Source: Planctomycetales bacterium 10988 (GTDB lineage: Bacteria; Planctomycetota; Planctomycetia; Pirellulales; Pb10988). Taken from it: DNA of 64,000 bases. The DNA lies in NCBI GenBank assembly GCA_009664345.1, contig CP043547.1, positions 4,864,709-4,928,708 on the forward strand, written 5' to 3'. The notes under the pieces are model-generated. The model made no database searches. It had not been told where the DNA came from and was given only the letters and a program-made list of their open reading frames with translations. Made by a program: the position numbers and the translations under genes. Shown in pieces: positions 9,390 to 18,483 of the stretch. The first letter of the stretch is position 1. The number at the start of each line of letters is the position of its first letter.

Positions 9390-10745
9390 CTAGCCGGTCA
9401 TCCAATCGGTGCGTTGAGGACGACGCAAGGTTTGGTTGGCTTCTTCGTTGCCGACAAAGCTTTCTTCTTTCGGGTCCCACTGCAAGGGTTGTGCGCCGTA
9501 TTGCGGGAAGCGGCGAATGGCGGTGTTGGCAATGTGGCAAAGCGTCGCCGACGCGTGCCCGGTTTCGGCATTGGCCGCGAGTTCTTCATCACCGGTACAG
9601 GCCCGCACGAAGTTTCGCATATGCAGCGAATGGGCGTCGATCTCCCCTTTCTTGGCACGGTAGGGAGGAGCCCCTTTGAGAAGTTCGTCCCGCGAAGCCG
9701 AGTAGCCGGCATAGCCGATTTGCATCCAACCATCGGTGCCTTCGAATCGAGCTTGGACTTTCGGTTCGGACGAAATGCATTCCAGCTCCACGCCATCGGC
9801 ATAGGTGCAGCGGAATTTCGTCTCGGTCGCGGTCGTGAAGAGACTTCCTTCCGGCAAGAACTCTGCGGAATCACAAACGATTTCGACCGGGCCGCCGGTG
9901 CTGCGATTGAGTCCCCATTGGGCCATGTCGCAAGAGTGGGCCCCGAAGTTGGTGATCTGGCCGCCGGAATAATCGTAGTGAAAACGGAAGCGGTACAGGC
10001 AACGATCGTGATGGTAAGGCTCGTGCGGAGCAGGGCCTAGCCACATTCCATAATCAAAATTCGACGGAACCTTTTCAGGCTGCCAGCCGGGACCGGGGCC
10101 GATTTTATTATTAAAGCCAACGACGGTCTTCACTTTCTTGACTTCACCGATGGCCCCGTTGCGAACGGCTTCACAGATGAACTGGGTCGCTGGACGACTC
10201 CGTTCATGACTACCGGTTTGGAAGACGATGCCGGTTTCATTGACCACATTAATAATGTCGCGACCTTCGGCTACACAAAGCGAAAGCGGCTTCTCGCAAT
10301 AAACATGCTTGCCTGCCTTCGCGGCCATGATCGACATAATCGAATGCCAGTGATCGGGCACGACGAGGAAAACCGCATCCACATCATCGCGAGCGAGGAC
10401 ATCGCGGAAGTCTTGATACGACTCGCACCCTTTCCAAGAACCGCGATTTTTTCGCTTGGCCATCGTGTCGTTGACGAACTGTTTGGCAGGTTCACGGCCA
10501 TAAAAATGGTCAGCGTCCTTATAGCCATAACTGCCTTCATTCACATCGCAAACCGCGACGACATCGGCCAAGTCAAAGTTGAGGACTCGCTTCAAGAGTC
10601 CCATGCCTTGATTGCCCGTTCCGATGAAGGCCACCTGCAAACGCTCGGTCGTTTTTTGCGAACCGAGGATCGGTCGGGCCATCGTGTAGGCCCCGGCTGC
10701 CGCGGAAGCAGCGATAAAACTCCGGCGATTGAATTGATTCGACAT
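9390..10745 (-). CDS. Gfo/Idh/MocA family oxidoreductase with Tat signal
   Basis: 451 residues from the ATG at 10745, which has GGAG seven bases upstream; an in-frame GTG at 10757 is less likely because it overlaps that ribosome site. The Tat signal is NRRSFIAASAAAGAYTMARP. The Rossmann fold starts with VAFIGTGNQGMGLLKRVL; VPDHWHSIMSIMAAKAGKHV and YCEKPLSLCVAEGRD are the diagnostic cofactor/catalytic Lys block (EKP). The C-terminal half contains the typical GGQITNFGAHSCDMAQW segment. Such secreted planctomycete members presumably oxidise or reduce sugars with a cofactor carried through the Tat system. It is divergent from the LamG-cytochrome gene and ends at a strong terminator. Confidence 0.93.
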   Translation of the reverse strand: MSNQFNRRSFIAASAAAGAYTMARPILGSQKTTERLQVAFIGTGNQGMGLLKRVLNFDLADVVAVCDVNEGSYGYKDADHFYGREPAKQFVNDTMAKRKNRGSWKGCESYQDFRDVLARDDVDAVFLVVPDHWHSIMSIMAAKAGKHVYCEKPLSLCVAEGRDIINVVNETGIVFQTGSHERSRPATQFICEAVRNGAIGEVKKVKTVVGFNNKIGPGPGWQPEKVPSNFDYGMWLGPAPHEPYHHDRCLYRFRFHYDYSGGQITNFGAHSCDMAQWGLNRSTGGPVEIVCDSAEFLPEGSLFTTATETKFRCTYADGVELECISSEPKVQARFEGTDGWMQIGYAGYSASRDELLKGAPPYRAKKGEIDAHSLHMRNFVRACTGDEELAANAETGHASATLCHIANTAIRRFPQYGAQPLQWDPKEESFVGNEEANQTLRRPQRTDWMTG

Positions 10746-11033
10746 CGCAATCTCCACTCTTTTAAGGATTGTCCGTCCGGTTGATCGCCCTTCGTTTCAT
10801 CATGTAAAACGAATCGATCTGATCTAGAAAAAATTCCGAACGTTTCGGGAAAATTTTACTCGCAAAAGTCGTCACGAAATTGTAATCTGTGATTACCTTT
10901 GTATTGCATCAACCTCTGTTGATACCTTACTGTCATCCACCCACGATAGCAACCAATGATTCGGGGAGGTAGTCCCTAAGCCGATGAATCCCCGTCGGTA
11001 GGAAATCTCTCCCTTGCGATACTGGATTCCCCC
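10746..11033. promoter_or_regulatory. Divergent intergenic region
   Basis: 288 nt separating the oxidoreductase from the LamG-cytochrome gene; both promoters should be here. An imperfect palindrome (TTCCGAACGTTTCGGGAA, 10835-10852) lies in an A/T-rich stretch and could be an operator. No gene seen. Confidence 0.4.
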
Positions 11034-13703
11034 ATGACTTCGAAACGTCGGTCGTCCGTCCGTCGAGTGGGCCTCTCGCTCGGCCTGTTGTTTGGTCTTG
11101 CCTGTTTGTTTCCTCTCCTTGCTCAGCAGCCGCCCAATCCTCGATCGCCTGCAGGTTCCGCTGACCCTCGCGATGGCTTGATGGTGCTGTATGAATTCCG
11201 CGGTGATACCAAGCGGTTCATTGAAGATCAGTCTGGAACGGGGCAACCTTTGCTGCTCAAGCTTGATATCCTCAAGGATGTCGAAAGGGCGAAGGACCAT
11301 TGGAAAGTTCGCAAGGACCTTCTTCTCAAAACGACTTCGCCGGCTCAGAAACTTACCGAAGGCGTCCGCCGCTCGGGCGAGTTGACGATTGAAGCGTGGA
11401 TTCGTCCCGCCAATCGAACCCAGAACGGACCGGCCCGCGTCATCAGCTTGTCCGATGGGCCGAACCGCCGGAACTTTACGCTCGGCCAAGATGGGGATAG
11501 CTGGGAGGTTCGCTTTCGTACTTCGGAAACGAATGAGAACGGTATTCCCTCCCTCCGCTCAAAGAAGGGGGCTGTTATCACCAAAAATTGGTCGCATCTT
11601 GTCTATACGCGAAATCGCCAAGGCGACGCCCGACTGTATCTTAATGGTAAGCTCAACGCTCAGCGGTCGGTCAAAGGAAATACGCTGAATTGGGACCGAT
11701 CCTTTCATCTTCTGCTCGCCGGCGAAGAGAAGAGCAAGCGGTCTTGGCATGGCGATTATCGGCTCGTCGCGCTTTACCGTCGGGCACTTTCAGCGGATGA
11801 AGTGAAGCGAAATTTTGATCTTGGCTCTCAAAAACAAATGACGACCCTCGCACGCAAGACCCCTTCGACGGATGCTCGTCTCTTTGAAAAACAAATCGCC
11901 CCGCTACTCGCCAAGCGTTGTTTGGAGTGTCATGATTCGGTGACGAAACAGGGCGGCCTTGATCTATCCCAAAAAGTTGCAGCACTGCGAGGCGGAGACA
12001 ATGGCCCGGTATTGCAAGCGAAATCGTTCGAAGAAAGTTCACTTTGGCAAGCGATCGAAAGTGATTGGATGCCGCTGGATCGCGACCCTCTTTCGAAAGA
12101 CGAAAAGCAGTTTTTGAAAGAATGGCTCGTGTCAGGGGCGGCCTGGACCAAGGAGATCATCGACCCCGCTGATTACCTCCATGATCAAGAAGAGGCCGAG
12201 CGGTGGGTTCAGCGACTGACGCGGCCGGAATATATCGAGACGGTCCGCAGTGCCGTCGGCGTCGACATTACTGAAGAGGCGATTGCCCTGTTGCCGCCGG
12301 ACATTCGTGCCGATGGCTTTCGCAATACCGCGTATAGTTTGAGTGTCGATCTGAAACACGTTCAAGCCTATGCCCAACTTGCCGCGAAGATTGTCAAGCA
12401 AATGGATGTCCCTCGGTTCGCCCGGCGTTTCAGTAAACAAAGCGATCTTCGCGACGAAACGATGAAGGAGCTGATCCGCGAAATGGGCAAGCATCTCTTT
12501 CGGGGCCCCTTGGAAGAACGAGAAGTCGAGACCTTCTTGCGAATCCCGCATCTTGTCAAGCAGCAAAGGGGCGACTTCGACCTGGCCGTGAGTTTCCTAC
12601 TCGAAGCGATGTTGCAATCACCCCGCTTTATTTATCGGATGGAATATCAAATCGGCGACGGCACCACCTGGCGGGTGAGCGATTACGAACTTGCCTCACG
12701 GCTGAGCTATATTATTTGGGGCGGGCCCCCGGATGAGACTTTGCTTCAAGCCGCAGAATCAGGGAAGTTGCACGACCTCGCGATTTTGAATACTCAAGTG
12801 AAGCGGATGTTGCAAGACCCACGGGCTGTCAACAGGTCCTTGCAATTTCTTTCGGAATGGCTGAATCTTGACCGCTTGGACCATCTTCGCCCGAACTCGG
12901 AGCATTTTCCTCGCTGGAATGCGGAGCTTGCCGCGGACATGAAGGCGGAGACCTTGGCCTTCTTCCGTGAAGTGGCCTGGGAGCAGAAGCGGCCTTTATC
13001 TGACCTGCTCAATGCCCAACTTACCTACCTCACGCCGGAGCTGGCCGTTCACTATGGGCTTTCGCCGCAAGCGGAATCCCTCGCGATGTATCCTCTCAAC
13101 GAAGTTCCCGCCCGCGGTGGGTTGCTCACCCAAGGGAGCATTCTCACCATCGGAGGCGATGAAGCTTCGATGGTCACGCGTGGGCTTTTCGTGTTGCAAG
13201 ACCTCTTGCGAGGCACCGTCCAAGACCCCCCGCCTTGCGTCGATACAACCCCGGTGGCCAGCAAGGCGGGGCTGACTCAACGCGGAATCGCCGAGGAAAG
13301 AATCGCCAATCCTTCCTGCGGCGGCTGTCATGTGAAGTTCGAACCGCTCGCCTTTGGCCTGGAAAAGTTCGACGGCCTTGGGGGATATCACGAAACGGAC
13401 GAATACGGAAATCCTTTGCGGGAAGATGGCGAACTCCTCTTTCCCGGCACCGCGGAGCCAATTTCTTATGAGACGGCCGCCGAACTGATGGACCTCTTGG
13501 CCGAAAGCGAACGGGTCCGCGAGTGTATCACTTGGAAGGTCGCCCAGTTCGCCCTCGGCCGCCCACTCGTCGCAGCCGATACTCCGTTGCTTCAACAAAT
13601 TCACCGAACCTCGCAACAACAAGGCGGCACCTATGCCGAGGTGATCACTGCCATTGTCATGAGCGATCTTGTTCTTAAAACTCGAACGGAAAAACAGCCA
13701 TGA
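11034..13703 (+). CDS. LamG-cytochrome c DUF1592/DUF1588/DUF1585 protein
   Basis: 889 residues. A basic N-terminus precedes a signal helix (about 13-30). A LamG/concanavalin-like domain covers about 45-265 (SGELTIEAWIRPANRTQNGP, YRRALSADEVKRNF). The PSCyt1 heme site C296-L-E-C-H300 follows (FEKQIAPLLAKRCLECHDS). The C-terminal two thirds contains DUF1595/DUF1592 (SPRFIYRMEYQIGDG, YELASRLSYIIWGGPPDE), DUF1588 with NPSCGGCHVKFEPLAFGLE near 760, and DUF1585 (ITWKVAQFALGRPL). This is the second planctomycete cytochrome class, normally paired with a DUF1552 gene as here (ATGA overlap at 13700). The LamG fusion suggests carbohydrate contact. Function unproven. Confidence 0.93.
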   Translation: MTSKRRSSVRRVGLSLGLLFGLACLFPLLAQQPPNPRSPAGSADPRDGLMVLYEFRGDTKRFIEDQSGTGQPLLLKLDILKDVERAKDHWKVRKDLLLKTTSPAQKLTEGVRRSGELTIEAWIRPANRTQNGPARVISLSDGPNRRNFTLGQDGDSWEVRFRTSETNENGIPSLRSKKGAVITKNWSHLVYTRNRQGDARLYLNGKLNAQRSVKGNTLNWDRSFHLLLAGEEKSKRSWHGDYRLVALYRRALSADEVKRNFDLGSQKQMTTLARKTPSTDARLFEKQIAPLLAKRCLECHDSVTKQGGLDLSQKVAALRGGDNGPVLQAKSFEESSLWQAIESDWMPLDRDPLSKDEKQFLKEWLVSGAAWTKEIIDPADYLHDQEEAERWVQRLTRPEYIETVRSAVGVDITEEAIALLPPDIRADGFRNTAYSLSVDLKHVQAYAQLAAKIVKQMDVPRFARRFSKQSDLRDETMKELIREMGKHLFRGPLEEREVETFLRIPHLVKQQRGDFDLAVSFLLEAMLQSPRFIYRMEYQIGDGTTWRVSDYELASRLSYIIWGGPPDETLLQAAESGKLHDLAILNTQVKRMLQDPRAVNRSLQFLSEWLNLDRLDHLRPNSEHFPRWNAELAADMKAETLAFFREVAWEQKRPLSDLLNAQLTYLTPELAVHYGLSPQAESLAMYPLNEVPARGGLLTQGSILTIGGDEASMVTRGLFVLQDLLRGTVQDPPPCVDTTPVASKAGLTQRGIAEERIANPSCGGCHVKFEPLAFGLEKFDGLGGYHETDEYGNPLREDGELLFPGTAEPISYETAAELMDLLAESERVRECITWKVAQFALGRPLVAADTPLLQQIHRTSQQQGGTYAEVITAIVMSDLVLKTRTEKQP

Positions 13704-15142
13704 ACCACCGCCCCCTCAATCGCCGGACATTATTAAAAGGAATCGGAACGATCGGCATCGGTCTGCCGTTTCTCGAAGAAATGTTTGCTTCTTCCGCTCT
13801 CGCCAGCACGACTGCTACGGCCAAGGAAGCGGCGATCCCCGTCCGGGCGTTCAATGTTTTCTTCGGTCTCGGCATTCCAGCACCCTTGCAAACTGAAGGC
13901 TATAACGGCGTTCTCGAACCGCTCAAACCGATGCGTGATAAACTCCTGATCATGCGGGATGTGGATCAAGTTCGCTGTGATGAGTCCGGTATCAACGCCC
14001 ATTTCGACGGGGCTTCAGGGGCTTTTACCGCCGAACCTCCCGATGGCGAAGCCAAGTCCGGTGGCCCTTCCATCGATCAGGTCATTCGCAAAACGCATTA
14101 TTCTAAAGGAATGCCCGCCGGCATGGTCCCCACGCTGATCGGAGGCACGTTCTTTCGCCGCAGCCGTTTGAGCCGTTATGTGCATAGTTATAATGAAGAC
14201 GGGACCGCCGCCGCGGCGATGCAGGAGAAACCGCGTGATCTTTTTGACCGGGTCTTCGGCACGATCCCTGGCTTCGAGCAATCCGCTGGCCTCAAAGAGC
14301 AACGGCTCAAGCGAAGTGTCCTCGATTCGGTGGTGGATCAATATAAATATTACACCGGACAGCGTTCTCCGCTCGGATCGGTCTCGCGCGGTCGCATCGC
14401 CGACCACCTTGACCGCATTCGCGAATTCGAGCAACGGGCTTATGGCCTTCAGCAAAAAGATTCACACATCCCCAACCTACCCCCTCGCTCGCAACTGCTG
14501 CACGGGGGCGAAGCCGATCCCGGTGGCGAAGGAATCGACATCACTTTGGAAGAACTCACCACCGAATGGCGACTGATGGCGGACCTATATGCCTTGGCGA
14601 TTCAGTGCGACCGTGCCCGCTTTGGTTCCCTCACTTTCCTCGCCGCCGGGGAACGCATCCGTCTGACTGGTGACTATTATTATAATGATAAGCTTGTCTA
14701 CAAGTTCGACGACGCCGCTCAGCTGAAGGCTTCCGGCTCCAAAGGATGTAGCCATGAATGGTGGCACAAGTTCAATGAGAAGAAAAAGAATGAACAGCTC
14801 CGCGCTCATGCCCACATGAAGATGCGAGAAGTTGCGTACTTCCTTCAAAGACTTGATGAAGCTGACGCCCGAGAAGCGAATGGAAAGACGATTCTCGAAA
14901 ACTCGCTGATTACCATATCAACGGAATCCGGCGACGGGCGGCATTCCGATGTCAAACGCGAACTCAGCGGCGTCTTCCATGCCATAACCGGAGCCAATGG
15001 CCGTTTTAAAACAGGGCAGCTTTTAAATCTCAAAGCGGAAGGCCTCGACGTTTACAACACCATGCTCTCCGCGATGAATGTCCCCACCCCTCTCGGTCCT
15101 AACCATCGCAAAGTTCAATTAACGGATTCTATCCGCGTTTAA
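13700..15142 (+). CDS. DUF1552 family Tat-exported protein
   Basis: 480 residues with the Tat signal NRRTLLKGIGTIGIGLPFLE. The body (VFFGLGIPAPLQTEG, SIDQVIRKT, DHLDRIREFEQRAYG, CSHEWWHKFNEKKKN) matches DUF1552, a relative of DUF1501 with no assigned reaction. It is translationally coupled to the preceding DUF1592-type cytochrome gene by a 4-nt overlap, and the two products probably act together in the cell envelope. It converges with the small membrane-protein pair; the 44-nt gap is U-rich but shows no clear hairpin. Confidence 0.92.
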   Translation: MNHRPLNRRTLLKGIGTIGIGLPFLEEMFASSALASTTATAKEAAIPVRAFNVFFGLGIPAPLQTEGYNGVLEPLKPMRDKLLIMRDVDQVRCDESGINAHFDGASGAFTAEPPDGEAKSGGPSIDQVIRKTHYSKGMPAGMVPTLIGGTFFRRSRLSRYVHSYNEDGTAAAAMQEKPRDLFDRVFGTIPGFEQSAGLKEQRLKRSVLDSVVDQYKYYTGQRSPLGSVSRGRIADHLDRIREFEQRAYGLQQKDSHIPNLPPRSQLLHGGEADPGGEGIDITLEELTTEWRLMADLYALAIQCDRARFGSLTFLAAGERIRLTGDYYYNDKLVYKFDDAAQLKASGSKGCSHEWWHKFNEKKKNEQLRAHAHMKMREVAYFLQRLDEADAREANGKTILENSLITISTESGDGRHSDVKRELSGVFHAITGANGRFKTGQLLNLKAEGLDVYNTMLSAMNVPTPLGPNHRKVQLTDSIRV

Positions 15143-15186
15143 TTTTTTTGTCTTTCGATAATCTTTAAAATTAAATAGAGAGCGGA

Positions 15187-15924
15187 TCAAACTGTTTGGT
15201 CACGCTCTTTTTTATTGTATTGTGTTTTCTTCCGGAATTTATAAAGAATAAAAACGCATTCTACCGCCAGGAATATACAAAAGACAAGATGATAATACAC
15301 GATAGGATAATGCGTTGCAGAAGGGTCTTCCAACGAAGCAACAGTGAGGGGGAAAATAAAAAGGATTAAGAAAAACTGCAAAACTAGAATCAGCCACAGT
15401 TTCATTTGGAGGTTAAAAGAGTTTCTAACCTTCCTTTTTAATAACAACGCTACGGCAACAAATAAAATAATCGCTAACCCTACTACTATTCGAGGATAAT
15501 AAACAAAGAAAAAACGATCTATAAGATTTTCGTGCGGCTCAGGCTCATACATAAAACCTAGGTAACGAACCTCCATAAGGAACGATATCGAAAAACTCGC
15601 AAAAATTAAGATGGTAATGTGCCATGCAGTCTTAAATCTAAAGAAGGTTAAAACGCCTATAGTTAATAGAAAAATAGACAGCAGGTTTTCGATAGGATTT
15701 AGATAATCGTAGAGCGTCGGCGAATAGGATAAAGGCGAATAGGTTTCATCAGAGTAAGAATAAATGATCGCAACACGAATACCGGTAACCCAAAAAAATA
15801 AGAAAGCTTGCAACCCATACACTACCCACATTTCCCAAGGGCGGGACGAACCGGTAATTATCTCTTTGTTTTCAATACTTCCCTCTGAAACTTGCGGAGA
15901 AGTATAAGGATTCATGTCTGACAT
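15187..15924 (-). CDS. Hypothetical membrane protein A of a paralogous pair
   Basis: 245 residues with about six predicted membrane helices. It begins MSDMNPYTSPQVSE, a short soluble leader with the NP(Y/F)xxP pattern common in small planctomycete membrane proteins, then SSRPWEMWVVYGLQAFLFFW. The next gene upstream begins NPFATP and has RPWEVWVINVVQVG, so the two are diverged paralogues. They are 1 nt apart and surely co-transcribed. Base composition is clearly more A/T-rich than in the neighbours. No catalytic motif is visible and no function can be assigned. Confidence 0.8.
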   Translation of the reverse strand: MSDMNPYTSPQVSEGSIENKEIITGSSRPWEMWVVYGLQAFLFFWVTGIRVAIIYSYSDETYSPLSYSPTLYDYLNPIENLLSIFLLTIGVLTFFRFKTAWHITILIFASFSISFLMEVRYLGFMYEPEPHENLIDRFFFVYYPRIVVGLAIILFVAVALLLKRKVRNSFNLQMKLWLILVLQFFLILFIFPLTVASLEDPSATHYPIVYYHLVFCIFLAVECVFILYKFRKKTQYNKKERDQTV

Positions 15925-15925
15925 T

Positions 15926-16627
15926 TTATTCTTCTGTTTTTTTAACTTTGCTGACTTGCGTTGAAATAAAATGTTCGAACCCGATTCCCGTAAGAACGAT
16001 CAATAGAAAAATCGGAGGAAAATATTCTTTTACAAGCAATAAGATTGCAATTAAAGTCGCCATGCTTCCCATTAAATGGGCGGTGAGAATTGCCTTGGAG
16101 CTTTGGTTTCCTATTTGAAAAAAACGAAGCAAGTTCTTGCGAAACAGTAAATAAACCATTCCCAACAAGAACACAGCGAATAAGATCACTACAATTAAAA
16201 GTTGAGTGACCGTAAAGCTCGGAGAGTCAATGCCTAGATCAACATTCGTGACCGTGAAAAGCATGAGAATCCCCAGTGCCAGGGCCACGCTCCAGAGGGA
16301 CCATAGAAAAGTCCAAGTTGTAAAATACCAACCTGTTTTTTTCCGCCAAAGAAATGCAAAGGTAATGAGCGAATAGATAATCGGCAGGGAGTAGACACTC
16401 GCACGTTTTTGCAAGAGAAATTCAGGGCTTAGCGGAAACCCATTTTCTCTAAGAACCCATAAGTCTATCGCGACGAGGATGCCCAGGACGATCGTGATAC
16501 CAACTTGCACCACATTGATCACCCAGACTTCCCACGGACGATGCTTTCGAAACGAAAAAGACTCCGCGGAAGTGTCGTTTTCGGACAACTCTTCTCGCGG
16601 AGTCGCAAAGGGATTTGGCTCTGTCAA
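15926..16627 (-). CDS. Hypothetical membrane protein B of a paralogous pair
   Basis: 233 residues with about six membrane helices; paralogue of the gene 1 nt downstream (shared NP(F/Y)xxP start and RPWE(V/M)WV entry to helix 1). The C-terminus is short and charged (QVSKVKKTEE). Codon use is A/T-rich like its partner and unlike cysS, which suggests low expression or acquisition. A weak A/T-tract motif (AAAACTACTTTTT, 16631-16643) sits just upstream. Function unknown. Confidence 0.8.
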   Translation of the reverse strand: MTEPNPFATPREELSENDTSAESFSFRKHRPWEVWVINVVQVGITIVLGILVAIDLWVLRENGFPLSPEFLLQKRASVYSLPIIYSLITFAFLWRKKTGWYFTTWTFLWSLWSVALALGILMLFTVTNVDLGIDSPSFTVTQLLIVVILFAVFLLGMVYLLFRKNLLRFFQIGNQSSKAILTAHLMGSMATLIAILLLVKEYFPPIFLLIVLTGIGFEHFISTQVSKVKKTEE

Positions 16628-16671
16628 TGCTAAAACTACTTTTTGGGAATAACCATTTTCCTAATGAGAAG

Positions 16672-18186
16672 TTAAACCAATTGCTTCTTGCAGCTGGTTC
16701 CTTCTTTCGTCGTGCTCACCTCATAGCCCAACTCAATCAGCTTTTGACGGGCGGCGTCCGCGGATGCATAATCTTTCGCCTGCCGGGCTTCATCGATTTG
16801 CTTACAGAGAGATTCGGCCTGTTCGGCTTCGCCACCCGCTTCGGCCTCTTCGAGAGGTTGCGTTGGTTCTTCCAGGGAAAAACCAAGGATCGTGTCCAAC
16901 TTTTGGCAGACCGCAAGGGCTTCACTGGCATCCGTCGGCGAACTTGCCAGCCAGGTCATGATCCCCCCCATTGCCTTGGAAATATTGAGATCATCACTGA
17001 GGGCGTTTAAAAATTCCCCCCAAATCGGATGCGTTTGGTCGATCGGTGCCGCTTCGCCACCGGACTTTTGTTGCATCGAAGCAGTGAACTCACGCAGTTT
17101 TCGCACCACTGCCGCCGAGTCACTAAGGCCCTTCTTGGTGAAGTTCATGTTCGCCCGGTAATGCGACTTGATCAACTCATATCGCAAGACCGCCGGATGC
17201 ACGTCTCGACCGGTTGCCTTTCCTTGTAATACGTCGCGAACGGTGAAGAAGTTGCCTTTGCTTTTGGACATCTTTTCGCCTTCGACCATCAGGAAGCGGG
17301 CGTGCAACCAAAAGCGGGCAAAGTGCGACTCGCCCGTGACTCCGCACGACTGAGCAATTTCACATTCATGATGCGGGAAGATGAGGTCTTCGCCGCCGGT
17401 GTGCAGGTCGATGACATCGCCGAGAACCAGACTCGCCATGGCAGAGCATTCGATATGCCACCCTGGATAACCGGTCCCCCACGGCGAATCCCATTTCATC
17501 AAGTGACTTTCGTCCGGCTTCCACAAGAGGAAATCGGCAGGGTGACGTTTACTGGCTTGATCTTCCGCCTCGACACGACCGCCGGCACCCGACCGAATCT
17601 GATCGAGGGTATTGCCGCTCAGCTTTCCGTAACTGGGAAAGGATTCGACACTATAATAAACGGTGCCATCGACGCACTGATAGGCATGGCCGCGTTCGAG
17701 CAACTTGGTGATCATCGCCTGCATCGCGGGGATGTGATCGGTCGCGCGAAAGATATTTTCCGACTCTTCGAACGCGACTTTCAGCCCGAGGGTGCGGGCG
17801 TCTTCCAAGAAAGCGTCCATATAGAACTCAGCGACCTGGAAGGGATCGTCAGGGTTCTCGATCGCGGTGGCATGATCGGTCCCTTGCTTTTTCGATTCCT
17901 TCAGACGTCGGGCAGCGGAGGCCATTTTGTCTTCGCCCCCACCATCGGCGACCTGGTCTTCGGTCATGTGCCCGACATCGGTGATGTTCATCACATGGCG
18001 GACTTCATACCCGACCGCTTCGAGGAATCGCCGCAAGAGATCGGCAAACAGAAAGGAGCGGAAGTTGCCGATGTGGGCGTAATCATAGACCGTCGGGCCG
18101 CAGGAATACATGGTAACCTTGGGGGCATTGAGCGGCTCAAACGGCTCCATCGAGTTGGAAAGGGTATTATAAAATTGAATGTTCAT
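16672..18186 (-). CDS. cysS: Cysteinyl-tRNA synthetase
   Basis: 504 residues from the ATG at 18186, where the family start [18 protein letters not shown] lies; the longer reading frame to 18279 adds 31 unrelated residues. It charges tRNA-Cys in the cytoplasm. Class I signatures are present: zinc ligand C29 in [18 protein letters not shown] with the HIGN form of HIGH at 38-41, [10 protein letters not shown] zinc site, HHECEIAQS, and K305-M-S-K-S309. Full length is slightly longer than E. coli CysS (461), because of an acidic stretch ([14 protein letters not shown]) near the C-terminus. AAGGA lies about 12 nt before the start. It is transcribed toward the membrane-protein pair. Confidence 0.96.
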   Translation of the reverse strand: MNIQFYNTLSNSMEPFEPLNAPKVTMYSCGPTVYDYAHIGNFRSFLFADLLRRFLEAVGYEVRHVMNITDVGHMTEDQVADGGGEDKMASAARRLKESKKQGTDHATAIENPDDPFQVAEFYMDAFLEDARTLGLKVAFEESENIFRATDHIPAMQAMITKLLERGHAYQCVDGTVYYSVESFPSYGKLSGNTLDQIRSGAGGRVEAEDQASKRHPADFLLWKPDESHLMKWDSPWGTGYPGWHIECSAMASLVLGDVIDLHTGGEDLIFPHHECEIAQSCGVTGESHFARFWLHARFLMVEGEKMSKSKGNFFTVRDVLQGKATGRDVHPAVLRYELIKSHYRANMNFTKKGLSDSAAVVRKLREFTASMQQKSGGEAAPIDQTHPIWGEFLNALSDDLNISKAMGGIMTWLASSPTDASEALAVCQKLDTILGFSLEEPTQPLEEAEAGGEAEQAESLCKQIDEARQAKDYASADAARQKLIELGYEVSTTKEGTSCKKQLV

Positions 18187-18402
18187 GGTCAAGAATGTCC
18201 TTCGCGTTCCTTCAAACAGACGAACAAAAAAACACCCTGAATCGGGCGTTGTAAACGAGTTCCCTCTCGTCAATGACAAAAAAACGGGCTAACTCGTTCA
18301 ATTATAACGATTTTGCCCCAAAGCGTGAGTTCAATTTGGTTCCTACCGTGAATTTTCTACGGTCACGCGAAAAGACTTCTTCTTTAGATACGGTTAAGTA
18401 CC

Positions 18403-18438
18403 AAAGCAAAAGGGGATCGCATCCGAAAATGCGACCCC
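18403..18438 (-). terminator. Terminator of the first ELW/FG-GAP gene
   Basis: Hairpin with stem GGGG-A-TCGCAT (18412-18422) and ATGCGA-CCCC (18429-18438), one bulged A and a 6-nt loop. On the minus strand it is followed by TTTTGCTTT. It lies 46 nt past the ELW gene stop. Confidence 0.7.
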
Positions 18439-18483
18439 CAGGGTATCGAAGTCAAGTTATCTTATGGATTCAGGTGAAGAATC

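Noticed and set aside
17302..18240. 312-codon frame opposite cysS
   Set aside because: Antisense shadow of a conserved housekeeping gene.
18187..18279. N-terminal extension of cysS by 31 codons
   Set aside because: The residues have no resemblance to CysS, whose conserved start is at 18186.
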